Translations under genes and position numbers: made by a program
The notes under the pieces: model-generated
Database searches by the model: none
Told to the model about the DNA's origin: nothing
What the model saw: the letters and a program-made list of their open reading frames with translations, nothing else
Assembly (NCBI RefSeq): GCF_900497805.2
Contig: NW_020954585.1
Location: 39,294,527-39,358,526, forward strand
Length of the DNA stretch: 64,000 bases
Origin: Vombatus ursinus
Lineage: Eukaryota; Chordata; Mammalia; Diprotodontia; Vombatidae
Direction of reading: 5' to 3'
Shown: positions 44,355-55,055 of the stretch, in pieces
How positions within the stretch are numbered: position 1 is the stretch's first letter
Layout: each line of letters opens with the position of its first letter

Positions 44355-44940
44355 CATGTCCCAAAAGTCTTAGTGCAGTTTTCAGCTTTAATAACTTCAG
44401 AAACATAAATGTTATAAACACAAAAAAATAAGGTTAATTATTTAAAGTATTAAAATATTTATGTTTCTTATAAAAATTCAGCATAAATACCATATTGTCC
44501 AATCTATGGCTCAAATTAATTCTTGCACTTTGTAAAAACAAAAACTTTCAGTGACTGGAAAAAATGGATCTGTAATCTTAGACTTCCCATCATCCAAAGA
44601 ATATAATTTTGATATATACACAACACTTTTAACATGACCACACAATAAAAATTCTATTGAAGATAGATCAGGTGACCAAGCCAAGCAAGAGGACCTCTTT
44701 TCCCTATCCACAAGTCTGAGAAAGGATCATCCAGAAACTGTCACATACACAGAGGATAATTACAGAGTTCTCCATCTTGTTAAAATTGATATTAAAATTT
44801 TATTATTTAGAATTCACAAAACTAAATAGGTTTAAAAATTCAAATTATCTTTCAAATGATACTTTTCTAAGTTTGTAGCATTTAGGCTTCTGAAGTTATC
44901 AAAGCTTAAAATTAAACTAAAACTTTTAGGACACATTTCA
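44355..44940 (-). mobile_element. Tc1/mariner-type DNA transposon, internally deleted
   Basis: Terminal inverted repeats of about 55-60 bp: left CATGTCCCAAAAGTCTTAG..., right (inverted) ATGTGTCCTAAAAGTTTTAG..., both running to TAACTTCAGAA. TA dinucleotides flank both ends (44353-44354, 44941-44942), the mariner target duplication. At 586 bp it is less than half the size of a whole mariner. A transposase fragment lies inside on the minus strand. Confidence 0.8.
44511..44711 (-). pseudogene. mariner transposase C-terminal fragment
   Basis: The frame gives WSPDLSSIEFLLCGHVKSV, then YISKLYSLDD, against the mariner motif SPDLxPxDFFLWGxLKxxVY. The aspartate of SPD (residue 15) is the third catalytic acidic residue of the family. 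The first two catalytic positions and the DNA-binding domain are absent, so it is inactive. Confidence 0.75.
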
Positions 44941-44942
44941 TA

Positions 44943-45234
44943 GTAGCAAAGCAAAACATGCACATGATTTAAATATGCATATATTAGGAGTGCATTTTCA
45001 GTAATGAACTAGATGCAAAGAGGGAAGGAATAGGAGGGGAGTCATCAGAGAGGGTATTCCGCTGGTTGTGTTAGTTTTTTCTACACCCAACTCTTTTGGT
45101 CCCCAGGCACTCAAACATTTCAAGATGTAAATACTTAGTAAAGTTTTATTCACTTTTAAGGGTGGTGCCCACTGAGGGAGAGGTATTCCCAGATAACCAA
45201 AATGTTTATATTTTTGATGATCTGAACATACCAG
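44943..45234. other. Unassigned DNA
   Basis: The 90-codon minus-strand frame (44998-45270) shows no domain. See rejected items for a weak LTR-like reading. Confidence 0.35.
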
Positions 45235-45480
45235 TGTAGTAGTATGGTAGAGCATTAGCTTTTGAGTCAAGATACCTGGATGCAGATCATGGCTTTGCTA
45301 CTTATTCAGGTGTGCAAAGCCTAGCAAAGGTAGGCTTACTTGCATGTAAGTATTGTTAAATCAATGTTTATTGAAATGATAATTGATCTTGAAACAAGGT
45401 TTCTAGTTCTCAATTTCCTCACCTGTAAAATGAAAAGTTTGGCCTACAAATCAAGGGTCTTAGATGGGGGTCCATGAGCT
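45235..45480 (+). repeat. MIR-type SINE, split
   Basis: Head at 45240-45310 (GCATTAGCTTTTGAGTCAAG, GCTTTGCTACTTATTCAGG) and a later part at 45405-45460 (CAATTTCCTCACCTGTAAAA) with about 100 bp of other DNA between. Confidence 0.55.
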
Positions 45481-46039
45481 TTTTAAAAAAATAATTTTAT
45501 TTCAAAGTAATTTATTTCCTTTGTACTTCTATGTATTTTATTTTGTGCATTTAAAAACATTATTCTGAGAAGGAATCGATAGGCATCACCATACAGCCAA
45601 AGGGGTTCCATGATACACTAAAAGGTTAACAATCTCTGAACTAGAAAATCTCTGAGGTTCCTATCAGCTTAAAATCTTATGCTCTATTCTCATATACATT
45701 GCCTAGATTGTCAGACTAAGAAGACATCTAATGAGCTGGTTCTGAGTTTAAAATCAAAAGTACAGGTTCATTGTAAGAGGAGGAGAGATTAAGACTTTGC
45801 TAAGCAGAATTTTTAGCATTGGCTTAAAATACCTCTCTCACTTCTCTCTGTTCATCATTATAATAAACCTTCTCTATCCCATACTCCATATGTTTTCTTG
45901 TAATGCTTTGTAGCAAAGCCCATTGAAATATATAAAATAAGGTATGTTGTTTTCAGGGACAGAAGAGGGGGTGGCTGTTTCCTCTTTAGATGGAAGAGAA
46001 TAGAGGCTTAAAATTTAAAGCATGTACTAGAAAGTTAAT
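45481..46039. other. Unassigned DNA
   Basis: No repeat or gene recognised. Confidence 0.4.
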
Positions 46040-46185
46040 GGATCATAGATTTAGAGCTGGAAGATAGCTTCTGGAGGCCATCTTGTTCAAATGTCCTTAT
46101 TTTACAAATGAGGAAATCAAGGTCCATGGAGGTTAAGTGACTTATCCAAGGCTACATCAGAAGTGAGATATAAACTGAATTCATA
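46040..46185 (-). repeat. MIR/MON1-type SINE, long-tail form
   Basis: ATAGATTTAGAGCTGGAAG, GAGGAAATCAAGGTCCATGG, GTTAAGTGACTTATCCAAGG. Confidence 0.7.
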
Positions 46186-46640
46186 TCTTGTGCTTGTTCA
46201 TGGAAATAAAGGCCTGGCACCATGGATGGAGTGATGGAGTGGTAGTAATGGAATCTCTTAGTGTAGGCTGGAGTGCCACACTTTTATTGTCACAAGTAAA
46301 GAAAAATGTCCGAACTGTCGTTAGCTCAAGAACCTATCATCCTATGGAATTTAAAGATTACAAATATACCATTCAATGCAAGGACAGATGTTGACTATAA
46401 ATCAGTGTATAAGTGGATCTCCTTTTAGTAACCATTTAAAAATAAGAATGGAAATAGACAGCATAAAATGGAATTTACCCCCAGTATCTACTCCTAGATG
46501 AGACCCTTTAACATTGAACAAAACATCAACAACAGCAGCACCACCAGTAGCAGCAAAATGTGTGCTTGTTTTTTCCCCCATTACATCTAAAAATATATGA
46601 ATCTCATGATATTTTTGTGTTGATTTTGAACATGTTTTTA
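46186..46640. other. Unassigned DNA
   Basis: A CAACAACAGCAGCACC run near 46527. The 68-codon frame at 46188 has no motif. Confidence 0.4.
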
Positions 46641-46855
46641 GGAATCACAGGGTCATAGCTTTTGTGTTGGAAAGAAAATTAGAGAACATTAAATACAACA
46701 AACTCTTTTTAAAAATTAAGAAACTTGGACCTAGAGGGACTAAATGAATTGTCCAAAGTCATAGAGTCAGTAAGTATCTGAGGTAGGATTTGAATTCAGG
46801 TCTCCCTGATTTAATTCCATGCCCAGCTCTCTATCCACTGCACCCCCATCAACTG
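46641..46855 (-). repeat. MIR/MON1-type SINE, long-tail form
   Basis: Antisense: AATCACAGGGTCATAGC, AATGAATTGTCCAAAGTC, GGATTTGAATTCAGGTCTC, CTCTCTATCCACTGCACC. Near complete. Confidence 0.75.
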
Positions 46856-47116
46856 CTTATTTTTTCTTTATTAGAGTTGTGCTCCTATGACTCATCTAAA
46901 ATGTAGCTCCTGATTATCTCCTCTTGTATTTCCATTGCAGACTTGTTCTCAACATTAACACTAACGGTCAGCATGTTTGTACTCCTCTTCCCTCCTTCAC
47001 TTTTCCATTCACATACATTTGAGGGCCCTAAATCTCATCTTTACCATCTCTTTTACATCCCAAATAAAGTTCCTGTCCTCTTAGCTAGAAAAGTATTGCT
47101 TTTGAGATTTAGACTT

Positions 47117-47207
47117 AGCTCACCACAAGCAGCAAAAACCATTCAGATAACTGACACACAAACTCACCACAAATACAACAAGAAGCATTCAGGTGATTGA
47201 CACATAA
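47117..47207 (+). repeat. Tandem duplication, two units of about 45 bp
   Basis: CTCACCACAAGC... ATTCAGATAACTGACACA (47117-47160) is followed at once by CTCACCACAAAT... ATTCAGGTGATTGACACA (47161-47207). The units differ at several positions and by three bases in length. Flanking DNA (46856-47116 and 47208-47735) is unassigned. Confidence 0.8.
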
Positions 47208-47737
47208 GGTGTAATGAGAATTTAAGTAACACACATCAATATTGACAAAGTCCAAAACACTTGAGTGAAAAAAAATGATCAGAAACAATAATTATCTTTA
47301 TCAAAAGACGCCTGGCACACAACTGACAAAACAGTCTGCTCCATATTAAGAGTTTTTTTTTTCAATATTTGACTGACCATGCCCCAGTCTGCCTCCCTAC
47401 GTAGCATATAAGCTGAAACTTTACACATCAGAAAAAAGAAAGGTAGAGTAGCTAATTCTCACTATCCTCTTTCCTTACCTCCCTGATATTGTATACCTCG
47501 TATCAAAATTCCTGTGTCACTCAGTAAAAGTGAGTGATAGAGAAATTCTGCTTACTTTTTTAAATTCAACTTCAAAATCAAGAAACTTCCACATGACAAA
47601 AATGCCTGTTGAACAATGTACTCACCCAAAAAAATGTGGCTTAACTATCCAATAGAAAAAACTAAGTGGATGAAAAGAGCCTATTGTTCAGACTATAAGT
47701 CACTGGATGAGCAACCCATACAGTTGATAGACTACCA

Positions 47738-47835
47738 GTATGGGTTGTTGTTGTTTATCCTTACTTTTCAAAGAGGACCATGTCGTCATGTACAGATATT
47801 GTGAATGGACAATGAGTTAGCCTAGAATTGAGCCG
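47738..47835 (+). repeat. RTE-linked SINE fragment
   Basis: GGTTGTTGTTGTTTATCC, TCAAAGAGGACCATGTCGTC: the opening of the SINE at 21435. Confidence 0.6.
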
Positions 47836-47934
47836 AAGGAAAGGACACTGGATTAATGCTTTTAAAATAACCTGAAACTTTCCCCTGGAACAACAGCCCA
47901 TCTTTCAGAGCACCAAAGTCCATGAAGTGATGCT

Positions 47935-48115
47935 GTTTATCTGTAAGTCATTATATGTTACAGTCTCTGAAGAAATAAAGTTGTGAGTGACCTAAAGAAC
48001 AATGAAGAGGTGCATGATGGGCATGAGTAGGCCATAACACTATATCTACCAAAAACTGGGCAAATTAACAGTGTAAAGGATGTGATTAGAGAGATGTATG
48101 ACCAGAAAAAGGGAG
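47935..48115 (+). mobile_element. RTE-type LINE fragment, end of reverse transcriptase
   Basis: Broken translation VT(stop)RTMKRCMMGMSR near 47980 and ERCMTRKRE near 48090 can be laid on the RTE motif LRVTQRAMERRMLGVSR ... REMYDRKRRWAGH. Stops interrupt it. Recognition is by motif only. Confidence 0.45.
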
Positions 48116-48740
48116 GTTAACAACATCAATGAGATCAATGAGCCATTAAAGTATTTCCAGTTGCCCAGTATTATCCCAAGTGCAAAAGATTGTTACTCCT
48201 CTGATACAAGACTTAAAAATCTAGAATGTGATTTTCATTATATATTTAATAAACTTCAGTGAACTCCTCCCCCAAGAGCATTGATTCTTATCTTGGTATA
48301 TAGTAAATCCTTCTATCATCTCTTATTAAATATTAAAATTATTAAATATGTGATTTATTAACAAATTAAATCAGTTACAAAACAAAGACATGGATCATCA
48401 TTTACAATCTATTGTCTATGAGGACTATCCAGGAAGAAGAGTCACCTCAAAGCCTCACTATAAAAGAGGATGATTTACTTCTCTTCCCTTGTGAAAACAC
48501 AGCCCTACACTATTCAGTTTCTCTTGGTATCAATGAAGTCTCTTCTCAAAAAATGCTCATAAGAAGATAAAGATAAAAACAGCTTCTTCATAAAAGAAGA
48601 TCTCTTCAGCTCCTTTCTTTTTATTTTCTCCTACTTCTCTCAAGTGTGTAACAAAAGAGTCTCTTCACCAGACCCTGTGCTAAGCATTGGAATTCTTTTT
48701 TGTTTCTTAATAAAATAATAGATAAGGTAGTTCTCAAAAG
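48116..48740. other. Unassigned DNA
   Basis: No repeat or gene recognised; AT-rich with TCTCTTC-type patches. Confidence 0.4.
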
Positions 48741-48915
48741 AAATTCTCTCTTCCTCTCTCTGTCTCTGCCTCTCTCTCTTCCCCCGTCTCTGTGTGTGTG
48801 TGTGTGTGTGTGTCTGACTTTATCTGTTTCTCTGTCTGTGTCTCTCCCTGTCTCTGTGTGTGTCTCTCTGTCTTTCTCTCTCTGTCTCTCTCTCCCTCCC
48901 TCCCTTCTTCCTTCC
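48741..48915. repeat. (TC)n/(TG)n compound microsatellite
   Basis: CTCTCTG-type units with a central (TG)11 run and a CCCTCCCT end. The complement of the purine tracts at 27135 and 40376. Confidence 0.9.
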
Positions 48916-49255
48916 TCCTAGTTTATCTTATAGATAATCATAGAGCAAATATAAAAACACATTTTTGTAACTCCATAAAGAGAAGCAACTGTGACTCTAA
49001 ACTACCTTTTCTGCAACATTCCATTTGCCTCTTAAAAATACAGTTACAGTATCTATAGTGTTTATGAAAGAGCTTAATGAAACAGGTGTTTCATTTATAT
49101 AAGCAAAGTACAAGAGCCAAGAATAAGAGCCAAAGTATTTTATGGGAAACCGTTATCCTTAAGTATATACTGGTAACTAGACTTATAGCAGAATGACCTG
49201 ATTATTGTGCATTCTGATAGTTTGCTTTACTGTCCATTTCACCATTTTATAAATA
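48916..49255. other. Unassigned DNA
   Basis: Nothing recognised. Confidence 0.4.
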
Positions 49256-49259
49256 TTGG

Positions 49260-49440
49260 ATGATAGATTTACATCTGTAAGATGGCCCAAAGGCCATCTA
49301 ATGTGAATACTCGTTTTGCAGCTGAGGAAACTGAGGCTGAGAAAGGTTAAGTGACTTGCCAAAGTTTACAGAGGTTCAAGTGCTCTGATTCTAGAGTATA
49401 GTTATCTTTCTGCTGTCCCTTGTTCCTGTCTTATAGGCCA
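49260..49440 (-). repeat. MIR/MON1-type SINE
   Basis: CAGCTGAGGAAACTGAGGC, GGTTAAGTGACTTGCCAAAG, then CTAGAGTATAGTTATC in place of a normal head. Confidence 0.7.
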
Positions 49441-50790
49441 ATCTCTTTCTGGAGTTTGTGGAGATTTTTTCTGCCAAATTCAGGCATATTTTTAGCTAGA
49501 ATGACAAGTGAGCCATAAGCAAAAACTCTGACCTATGAGAATTCCTTAAAAGTCTGAAATCCAAAATCTATATTCACCTGACATGAACCTATGAGATTAA
49601 GAACCATTTCCCAATAAGTAGATGTCCAGAGGATGTATTTAGTCAATTAAAAAAAAAGAAAAGCAAACTATCAACAACAATCTGAGAAAAAAAATTGAAA
49701 TCAGGAAAACTGCAAATTGTTTTACTGTCTTTTCTTTGTTCTATTTTCCTCTCTCAACATCCCTCACCCCCCCCACCCAACTTCTCTCTCATTTTACCAA
49801 GTACCCATCAATATAATACTGGCCTTTGTCCATTCTATAAACAATGGAATTGACCACATAAATGAGATCATACTAATGATTTAATATCATTCCCATGATA
49901 GTTTTCATTTTAAAAGACAATCTTGAGAGGATAAAGCTTAACCCAATGACATTAACCACAGCTGGTAAAAATTCATAATCTGGAATAGGTCAGTGAGGGA
50001 AAATGTTGATTCATTCACTTATTTATTTGTTTACTTATTCCTTCCCTCTTTAATTTATTTATTGGGTATGCCCACTCAAATCACCCCACCTATTCTATAC
50101 CTATTCTACCCATGTATAAGATCGCCTCTGGTGATATTGGAATACCAGAAGTTATTAATAGAAAACTGAGAGCATGAAAAATTGGTGGGGGTGATAAAGG
50201 AATGGGAGAAAGTAAGAGCAGCAAAGTCTTTGAAATCCCATGATCTTCCCTTCTCTTTTACCTCTAATTTGTTTATTCAAATATTTCAGGTGCTATCTAA
50301 AACAAATATGTTCTTTATTTATTGAGCATTCAATAGCAATTTTTTGGTCTGCATAAAGAATGAAAAGGTCAATTTAATAGACTGATTTTCCTATGCTCTC
50401 ATGTAATTCTATCCCATCATTTTATGACTCCATAGATAAAATAGTTAATAACCAGGGTTCTATGACATGATGTATTACTCTTTTCTCGCCCTTCCTACCA
50501 AAAAAAGAAAAATAAATGTTAAATGAGTTTCTCAAATGTTATCTTACTAATTCTAAGGGGCTGCTATATTTCTTCCTTTTATTTGTCTCCATATAAGCAC
50601 TGTTATAGCTTCCTAAGCAATTGAATCTGTTTCTTAACTTACATTCCCAAAATGTTCATATTTTAATTTCCAATAAGCTTGACAGTATATTTTGTTATAC
50701 AGAGGTAAATTAGTTTTTTTTTTAAAAAAAAGAATTCAATACTGCTTTAAGTATCTGAGTTAAAGTCCATTCATTGTTAGCATTTGCAAA
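49441..50790. other. Unassigned, likely partly unique DNA
   Basis: 1.35 kb without a recognised repeat apart from a C-rich patch (49764-49780) and A/T runs near 50715. No gene. Confidence 0.4.
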
Positions 50791-50794
50791 TCAC

Positions 50795-51130
50795 AGAATC
50801 TCAGATTTAGAAAGGACCTTAGTGGTCATTTTGTTCAACCTATATCTGAATGTAAATGTCTATAATATCTCAGACTCATGGAATCCTTTGTTTGAAGACT
50901 GTCAATGGGGGCAGCTAGGTGGCACAGTGGATAGAGCACCAGCCCTGAAGTTAGGAGGACCTGAGTTCAAATCCAACCTCAGATCAAACACTTGACACTT
51001 ACTACCTGTGTGACTCTGGGCAAGTCACTTAACCCCAATTGCCTTTAAAAAAAAAAAGACTGTCAATGATATGGAATATGTTACTTCCCCAAGGCAAATC
51101 ATTTCATTTGAAGATGGCTATAATTATTAA
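50795..51130 (-). mobile_element. CR1/L3-like 3' end, split by a SINE
   Basis: CACAGAATCTCAGATTTAG, GACCTTAGTGGTCATTTTG and TCAACCTATATCTGAATG are antisense CR1 3' end. The match resumes at 51069 (ATGGAATATGTTACTTCCC) after the SINE at 50908-51055. Confidence 0.65.
50908..51055 (+). repeat. WSINE-like SINE, full length with target duplication
   Basis: GGGGCAGCTAGGTGGCACAG (A-box region), GAGTTCAAATCCAACCTC (B box), TGTGTGACTCTGGGCAAGTC, AACCCCAATTGCC and an A tail. It is flanked by a perfect 13-bp duplication, AAGACTGTCAATG (50895-50907 and 51056-51068). The best preserved SINE in the window, hence probably the youngest. Confidence 0.93.
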
Positions 51131-51134
51131 GAAT

Positions 51135-51370
51135 AATGATTCGCATTATACTTCTCTAAATTTTTCAAAGAACTTTATGTATAGTATCTCATGTGATGCT
51201 TCTGCAAAGCACTTTAGTATGTGATACTCACAACTTTGAGACAGGTGCCATTATTGTCCCTATTTTAAAGATCAGGAAACTGAGGCTGAGAGAAATTAAA
51301 TCCCTTGCCCAGGTCAAATAGTAAGTATCTAACATATTATTTGATCTCAGGTCTTCCTAATTCCAAATTC
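51135..51370 (-). repeat. MIR/THER1-type SINE
   Basis: CAAAGCACTTTAGTATGTG, GGTGCCATTATTGTCCC, GGAAACTGAGGCTGAGAG, CTCAGGTCTTCCTAATTCC. Confidence 0.75.
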
Positions 51371-51489
51371 TTTCCTTTCTTCATTCATTCCTAAATTAAC
51401 TTCTTTACAACTTCTATCCATTACTTCTCATAAGTTATCTTTCAGGTTTTGCTAAATTAAAGACCTGCCTCTTTGGACTGGACTGTACT

Positions 51490-51690
51490 ATATGGATTCA
51501 AAGAACCTCAGAATATTAGAACTAGAAGGAAACTTGGTGATCATTTAGTCCAGACTGCCTATTTTAGAGATGAAAAAAGTGAGGCTTAGACAGGTGAAGT
51601 AGTTTACCTATCTGGTTAATGAAAACTAAAACTCAAGTCTCTTGACATCCAGTCCAAGGTTTCGCCACTATACCATGCCCCAACCTCTGA
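51490..51690 (-). repeat. MIR/MON1-type SINE, long-tail form
   Basis: AATATTAGAACTAGAAGGAA, GTGATCATTTAGTCCAGAC, AAGTGAGGCTTAGACAGG, CCACTATACCATGCCCC. Confidence 0.7.
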
Positions 51691-52735
51691 CATGTCTTTC
51701 AGAGACCCCATGGCTTTCATGCAACATATTGCTTCCCAAAGTAAAATAACATTTAAACTTCTTGATCTCACTTCTTTTCTCTCCAGATATTACCATTTCA
51801 ATGTGTGGCTTTTCAATTTGCTGAGATTTTTATCAGGCAAAAAGGCAAGTAAGTGATTTGATTTTTCAAAAATTGTAACCCATAAGTTCATAATTCTTCC
51901 TGTCACATTCCCTTTTCTGTAAGGTGGTGAGTTTATTGTGGTAGCACTCAAAAGGCTGAGCCTGAAAAGTTCTATAACATATGGCATATATTTAACATGG
52001 CTTGTGAATTAAAAATAACAGCCTGCCATCTGCCTCTGTGAGTTGATTTTATCAAAGTCTAAATGAGAAGCTCCAAGATGTGAATGTTGTCAATTAAAAT
52101 ATGAAATATTCAGGTTCAGTACAAGGTGAAAGCTCTCAGCTTTTCCTTGTATGAACTTAAGTTACCATCCTGCCCCACCAAGCTAAAAAGAGCCATTGAG
52201 TTTACACCCTGAAGAGTTCATTTAAAGCCATGCTTCCACGACATCATGTCTTCCTTCATTCCACCCCGCTACCAAAAAAAAAAAAAAATTAAACCCTTTG
52301 TCAAATTTGAAGCTTCCCAAATTATCTTGTTAATTCTAAGAGTCTGCTGTGTGGGTTCATTTGATTTATCTTTTGGTAAACATTATAGTAGCATCCTAAG
52401 CAATGGAATATATTTTTAATCATCTAGTCCCTTAAATTATTGGCTCTTTAGCTCCTACTGGATTTGGCAAGATAGTAAGTGACGGATATTAATAAACATA
52501 AGGATCAAGTAGAGTTTCTATTTTTTTTTTATCCGCACCTTTTTAATAGTGACATTGGGCAGTTCATTTGACCTCCTTGGAACTTTTCTGTAAAATTAAA
52601 GGTCAAACTACTTGCCATTGTATTAATCTGGATGTTCTCTTCTAGCTATTAAAATGATACTGATGATTCCATAATATACAGCTTGAAAACTTGATAAAAG
52701 TGGTCTTTTACAAGAAGTACTAGATTTCCAAGGTT
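51691..52735. other. Unassigned DNA
   Basis: A remnant of a MIR core near 52560-52620 (GACCTCCTTGGAACTTTTC). An A run at 52273-52289. No gene. Confidence 0.4.
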
Positions 52736-52739
52736 TATA

Positions 52740-52975
52740 AATCAGCTGGGATTTATTCAGTGCCTTTTTTGTACCTGGCACAGTGCTACATACAAAAGAC
52801 AGAAGTAGAGTAGATGACATAGTCCCTACCTTTGGGGACCTTTCACTCCACTTGAAGTGAAAAGAGAATCACAGACTTTGAGAGTTGGAAAAGACCTCAG
52901 TCATCATTTAATACAACCCATTCATAAAAGGAATACCCACCATAACATATTGGCAAGTTATACCAGACACACATC
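52740..52975. repeat. Marsupial repeat (+), then CR1 3' end (-)
   Basis: 52740-52850: GGATTTATTCAGTGCC, ACCTGGCACAGTGCTAC (family of 23335). 52862-52975: GAATCACAGACTTTGAGAG, GAATACCCACCATAACATAT, antisense CR1 as at 17020. Confidence 0.6.
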
Positions 52976-53059
52976 AAACAATTAAATAATAATACATGAC
53001 TATAATTGATCAAGTACATGATTATGTGCACATTAAGTTCAGTAAGATGTTGGGTTTTT

Positions 53060-53155
53060 TAAGGCCAAGGAGTTTCATGTCTTTTTCTTTGTATCCCCAG
53101 TGCCTAGTACAATGCCTTAGCCAGAGGAGGCACTTTAAAAAGGCTTGTAAAATTG
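53060..53155 (+). repeat. L2-like 3' end
   Basis: GTATCCCCAGTGCCTAGTAC, then GAGGAGGCACTTTAAAAAGG. Confidence 0.65.
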
Positions 53156-53304
53156 AGTTGAATTCTGTACTCCTGAGTCTACTATTCAGTGAATAGTAAA
53201 CCCAACAGTAAGTGTTTTTAGAATTGAAATCAATGAAATTTAATTGTTTCACTTTAAAGTGTCTGACTGGCTCAGTCTTCTCTCTTTACTTCTACATATT
53301 GAAT

Positions 53305-53450
53305 CTGTGATTATAAGACTTAGAGCTGAAAGGAAAAGGATCATGGAGTCCAAGTCCTTTTAGAGATGAAAATACTGAAGACCAGAGATGGATGATGTCT
53401 TACTCAAAGTTACAGCTAGAAAGAAATAAAGTTGGGATTTGTAAATTGAT
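53305..53450 (-). repeat. MIR/MON1-type SINE fragment
   Basis: ACTTAGAGCTGAAAGGAAAA, then TACTGAAGACCAGAGATGG and CTCAAAGTTACAGCTAG. Confidence 0.6.
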
Positions 53451-53606
53451 TTATAAAATGGCATTGTGTACAGAATAACCGATAAATATAATCAAGTATT
53501 TAATAATTCTTCTAAGGTAGTGAGCACTATGAAAAAAAAAACAAGTAGGAACACCTAACTAAGAAAAGAAAAGAAACAACTGAGAAATTAGGGCTACTAA
53601 GTAATC

Positions 53607-53745
53607 AGAAGGAAGGAAGGGAGGGAGGAAAAAAGGAAGGAAGGAAGGAAGGAAGGAAGGAAGGAAGGAAGGAAGGAAGGGAGAGAAGAATAAAGGGAGG
53701 GAGATATGGAGGAAAAGAGGGAGGGAGGGAAGAAGGGAGGAAAGA
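53607..53745. repeat. (GGAA)n microsatellite
   Basis: A perfect GGAA run at about 53635-53680 (11 units) flanked by GGGAGGAA and GAGGGAGG variants. GGAA arrays are binding platforms for ETS-domain factors in other genomes; no such role is shown here. Confidence 0.95.
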
Positions 53746-54295
53746 ATTCATTTTCAGTAAAAGTTCCCCACATTAAAATGATAGAGAGCTAGAAAAGCTT
53801 TTGGGTATGGATTTTGTAGATGGATGGATGGGTATTTGTTATTTTTAAACTTTACTTCAAAATTATGCATCTTAAACATGTAAAATAATCTGTGGTCATC
53901 ACTATCACTCCCAAATGTTTCTCTAGAATTCTAGGTAAAAGTGATTAGTTACCATTGGTATACTACTACCACCCTCCCTACAGTAAAGGTCAAATGTCAT
54001 GAGGCTTAAATAAGGTAAGCTATGGAAAGCTCTTCACAAGACTTAAAGTGCTACACAAATGTCAGTTACTGTTATTACTGTTTCCTAGAAAAAAAGCTTT
54101 CTAATCTCTGAGGCTTTTAAGTGAGGTCAGAGTTTTGCTAAATTTTATAACCTGAATTACTGACATTCAAAAAAAGTTTCCACTTCTCAAGTCACTTACC
54201 TCTGAAACTCCTTTGAGTCTTGCTCTGGCCCAGACTTCTCAGTGTCTCCCTGCTTCCAAAATTTTCTAGGAAAAAAGTTCTGGATGAGTAAATAA
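53746..54295 (+). repeat. MIR tail in otherwise unassigned DNA
   Basis: 54000-54090 carries a MIR tail (TTAAATAAGGTAAGC, CTTAAAGTGCTACACAAATG). The flanks are unassigned. Confidence 0.5.
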
Positions 54296-54500
54296 TGATT
54301 TTTAATTGCACAATGGAAAGAATAATGAACTTGGAGTCATAAGATCTGTGTTTGAATCCTACTTTTGTTACTTATTACCCATGTGACCTCAGTCATGTCT
54401 CCTAACCATCCTGGGTTGCAGTTTCCTCATTTGTTAAATGAGGTTACTGTATTATATGGGCTCTAAGGCTATTTTTTAGCTTTAAATCTATAATCCTGTA
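54296..54500 (+). repeat. MIR/MON1-type SINE
   Basis: GAACTTGGAGTCATAAGATC, CATGTGACCTCAGTCATG, TTCCTCATTTGTTAAATGAG, tail GGCTCTAAGGC. Confidence 0.75.
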
Positions 54501-54719
54501 AATGTTTTAAAAGTAGTATATATGCTCGTGTGAGAAATTATAATAAATATATATTGATGTTAATCAGGTGAGGCATAAATCCCACAACTGTCCAAATTTG
54601 TGTTTAGAAAAAGCCTTACAAAGAATGATGCTAGCAAAAACGGTTAAAATTCATGATTCCATCAGTTTGGAGTACTTCTTCAACCAACAGTACTTGAAAG
54701 CCCTGGATATTCCATCTGT

Positions 54720-54895
54720 GTGGATCCAGTAATACGAATCAAAGGAACCTCAGTCTGCAGCGAGAATGGACTCCCAAAGTCCATCTGGTCTAAACCTTTC
54801 ATTTTGCCGATGAACAAACTGAAGACTAGGAGGATAAAAGTGACAACTCATGTCACACAAGGAGTTAGTATCAGAGGTGGAATTTTCTTATTTCT
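54720..54895 (-). repeat. MIR/MON1-type SINE, long-tail form
   Basis: AAAGTCCATCTGGTCTAAAC, CATTTTGCCGATGAACAAAC, TGTCACACAAGGAGTTAGTA. It accounts for the 106-codon frame at 54720. Confidence 0.6.
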
Positions 54896-55055
54896 TATTT
54901 CTCTTAATACAGAGCCAGTGCTCTTTCATCTCATCTTGTTCAATTCTTCATTTCATTTCCCATCTGTCCATAAAGAATCTACTCAAATGCTAAAGATCTT
55001 TCTCTTCTTTTTTGTTTTTGTTTTTGTTTTTACTTTTTAGTACCTCAAAATCATC

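Noticed and set aside
44998-45270. 90-codon minus-strand frame and a possible LTR U5-like text (AATAAAACTTTACTAAG and onward on the minus strand)
   Set aside because: Only an AATAAA and a short GC-richer stretch support an LTR; there is no second copy, no TG...CA ends and no internal region.
48700-49058. Valine/cysteine/serine-rich frames
   Set aside because: Produced by the (TC)n/(TG)n microsatellite.
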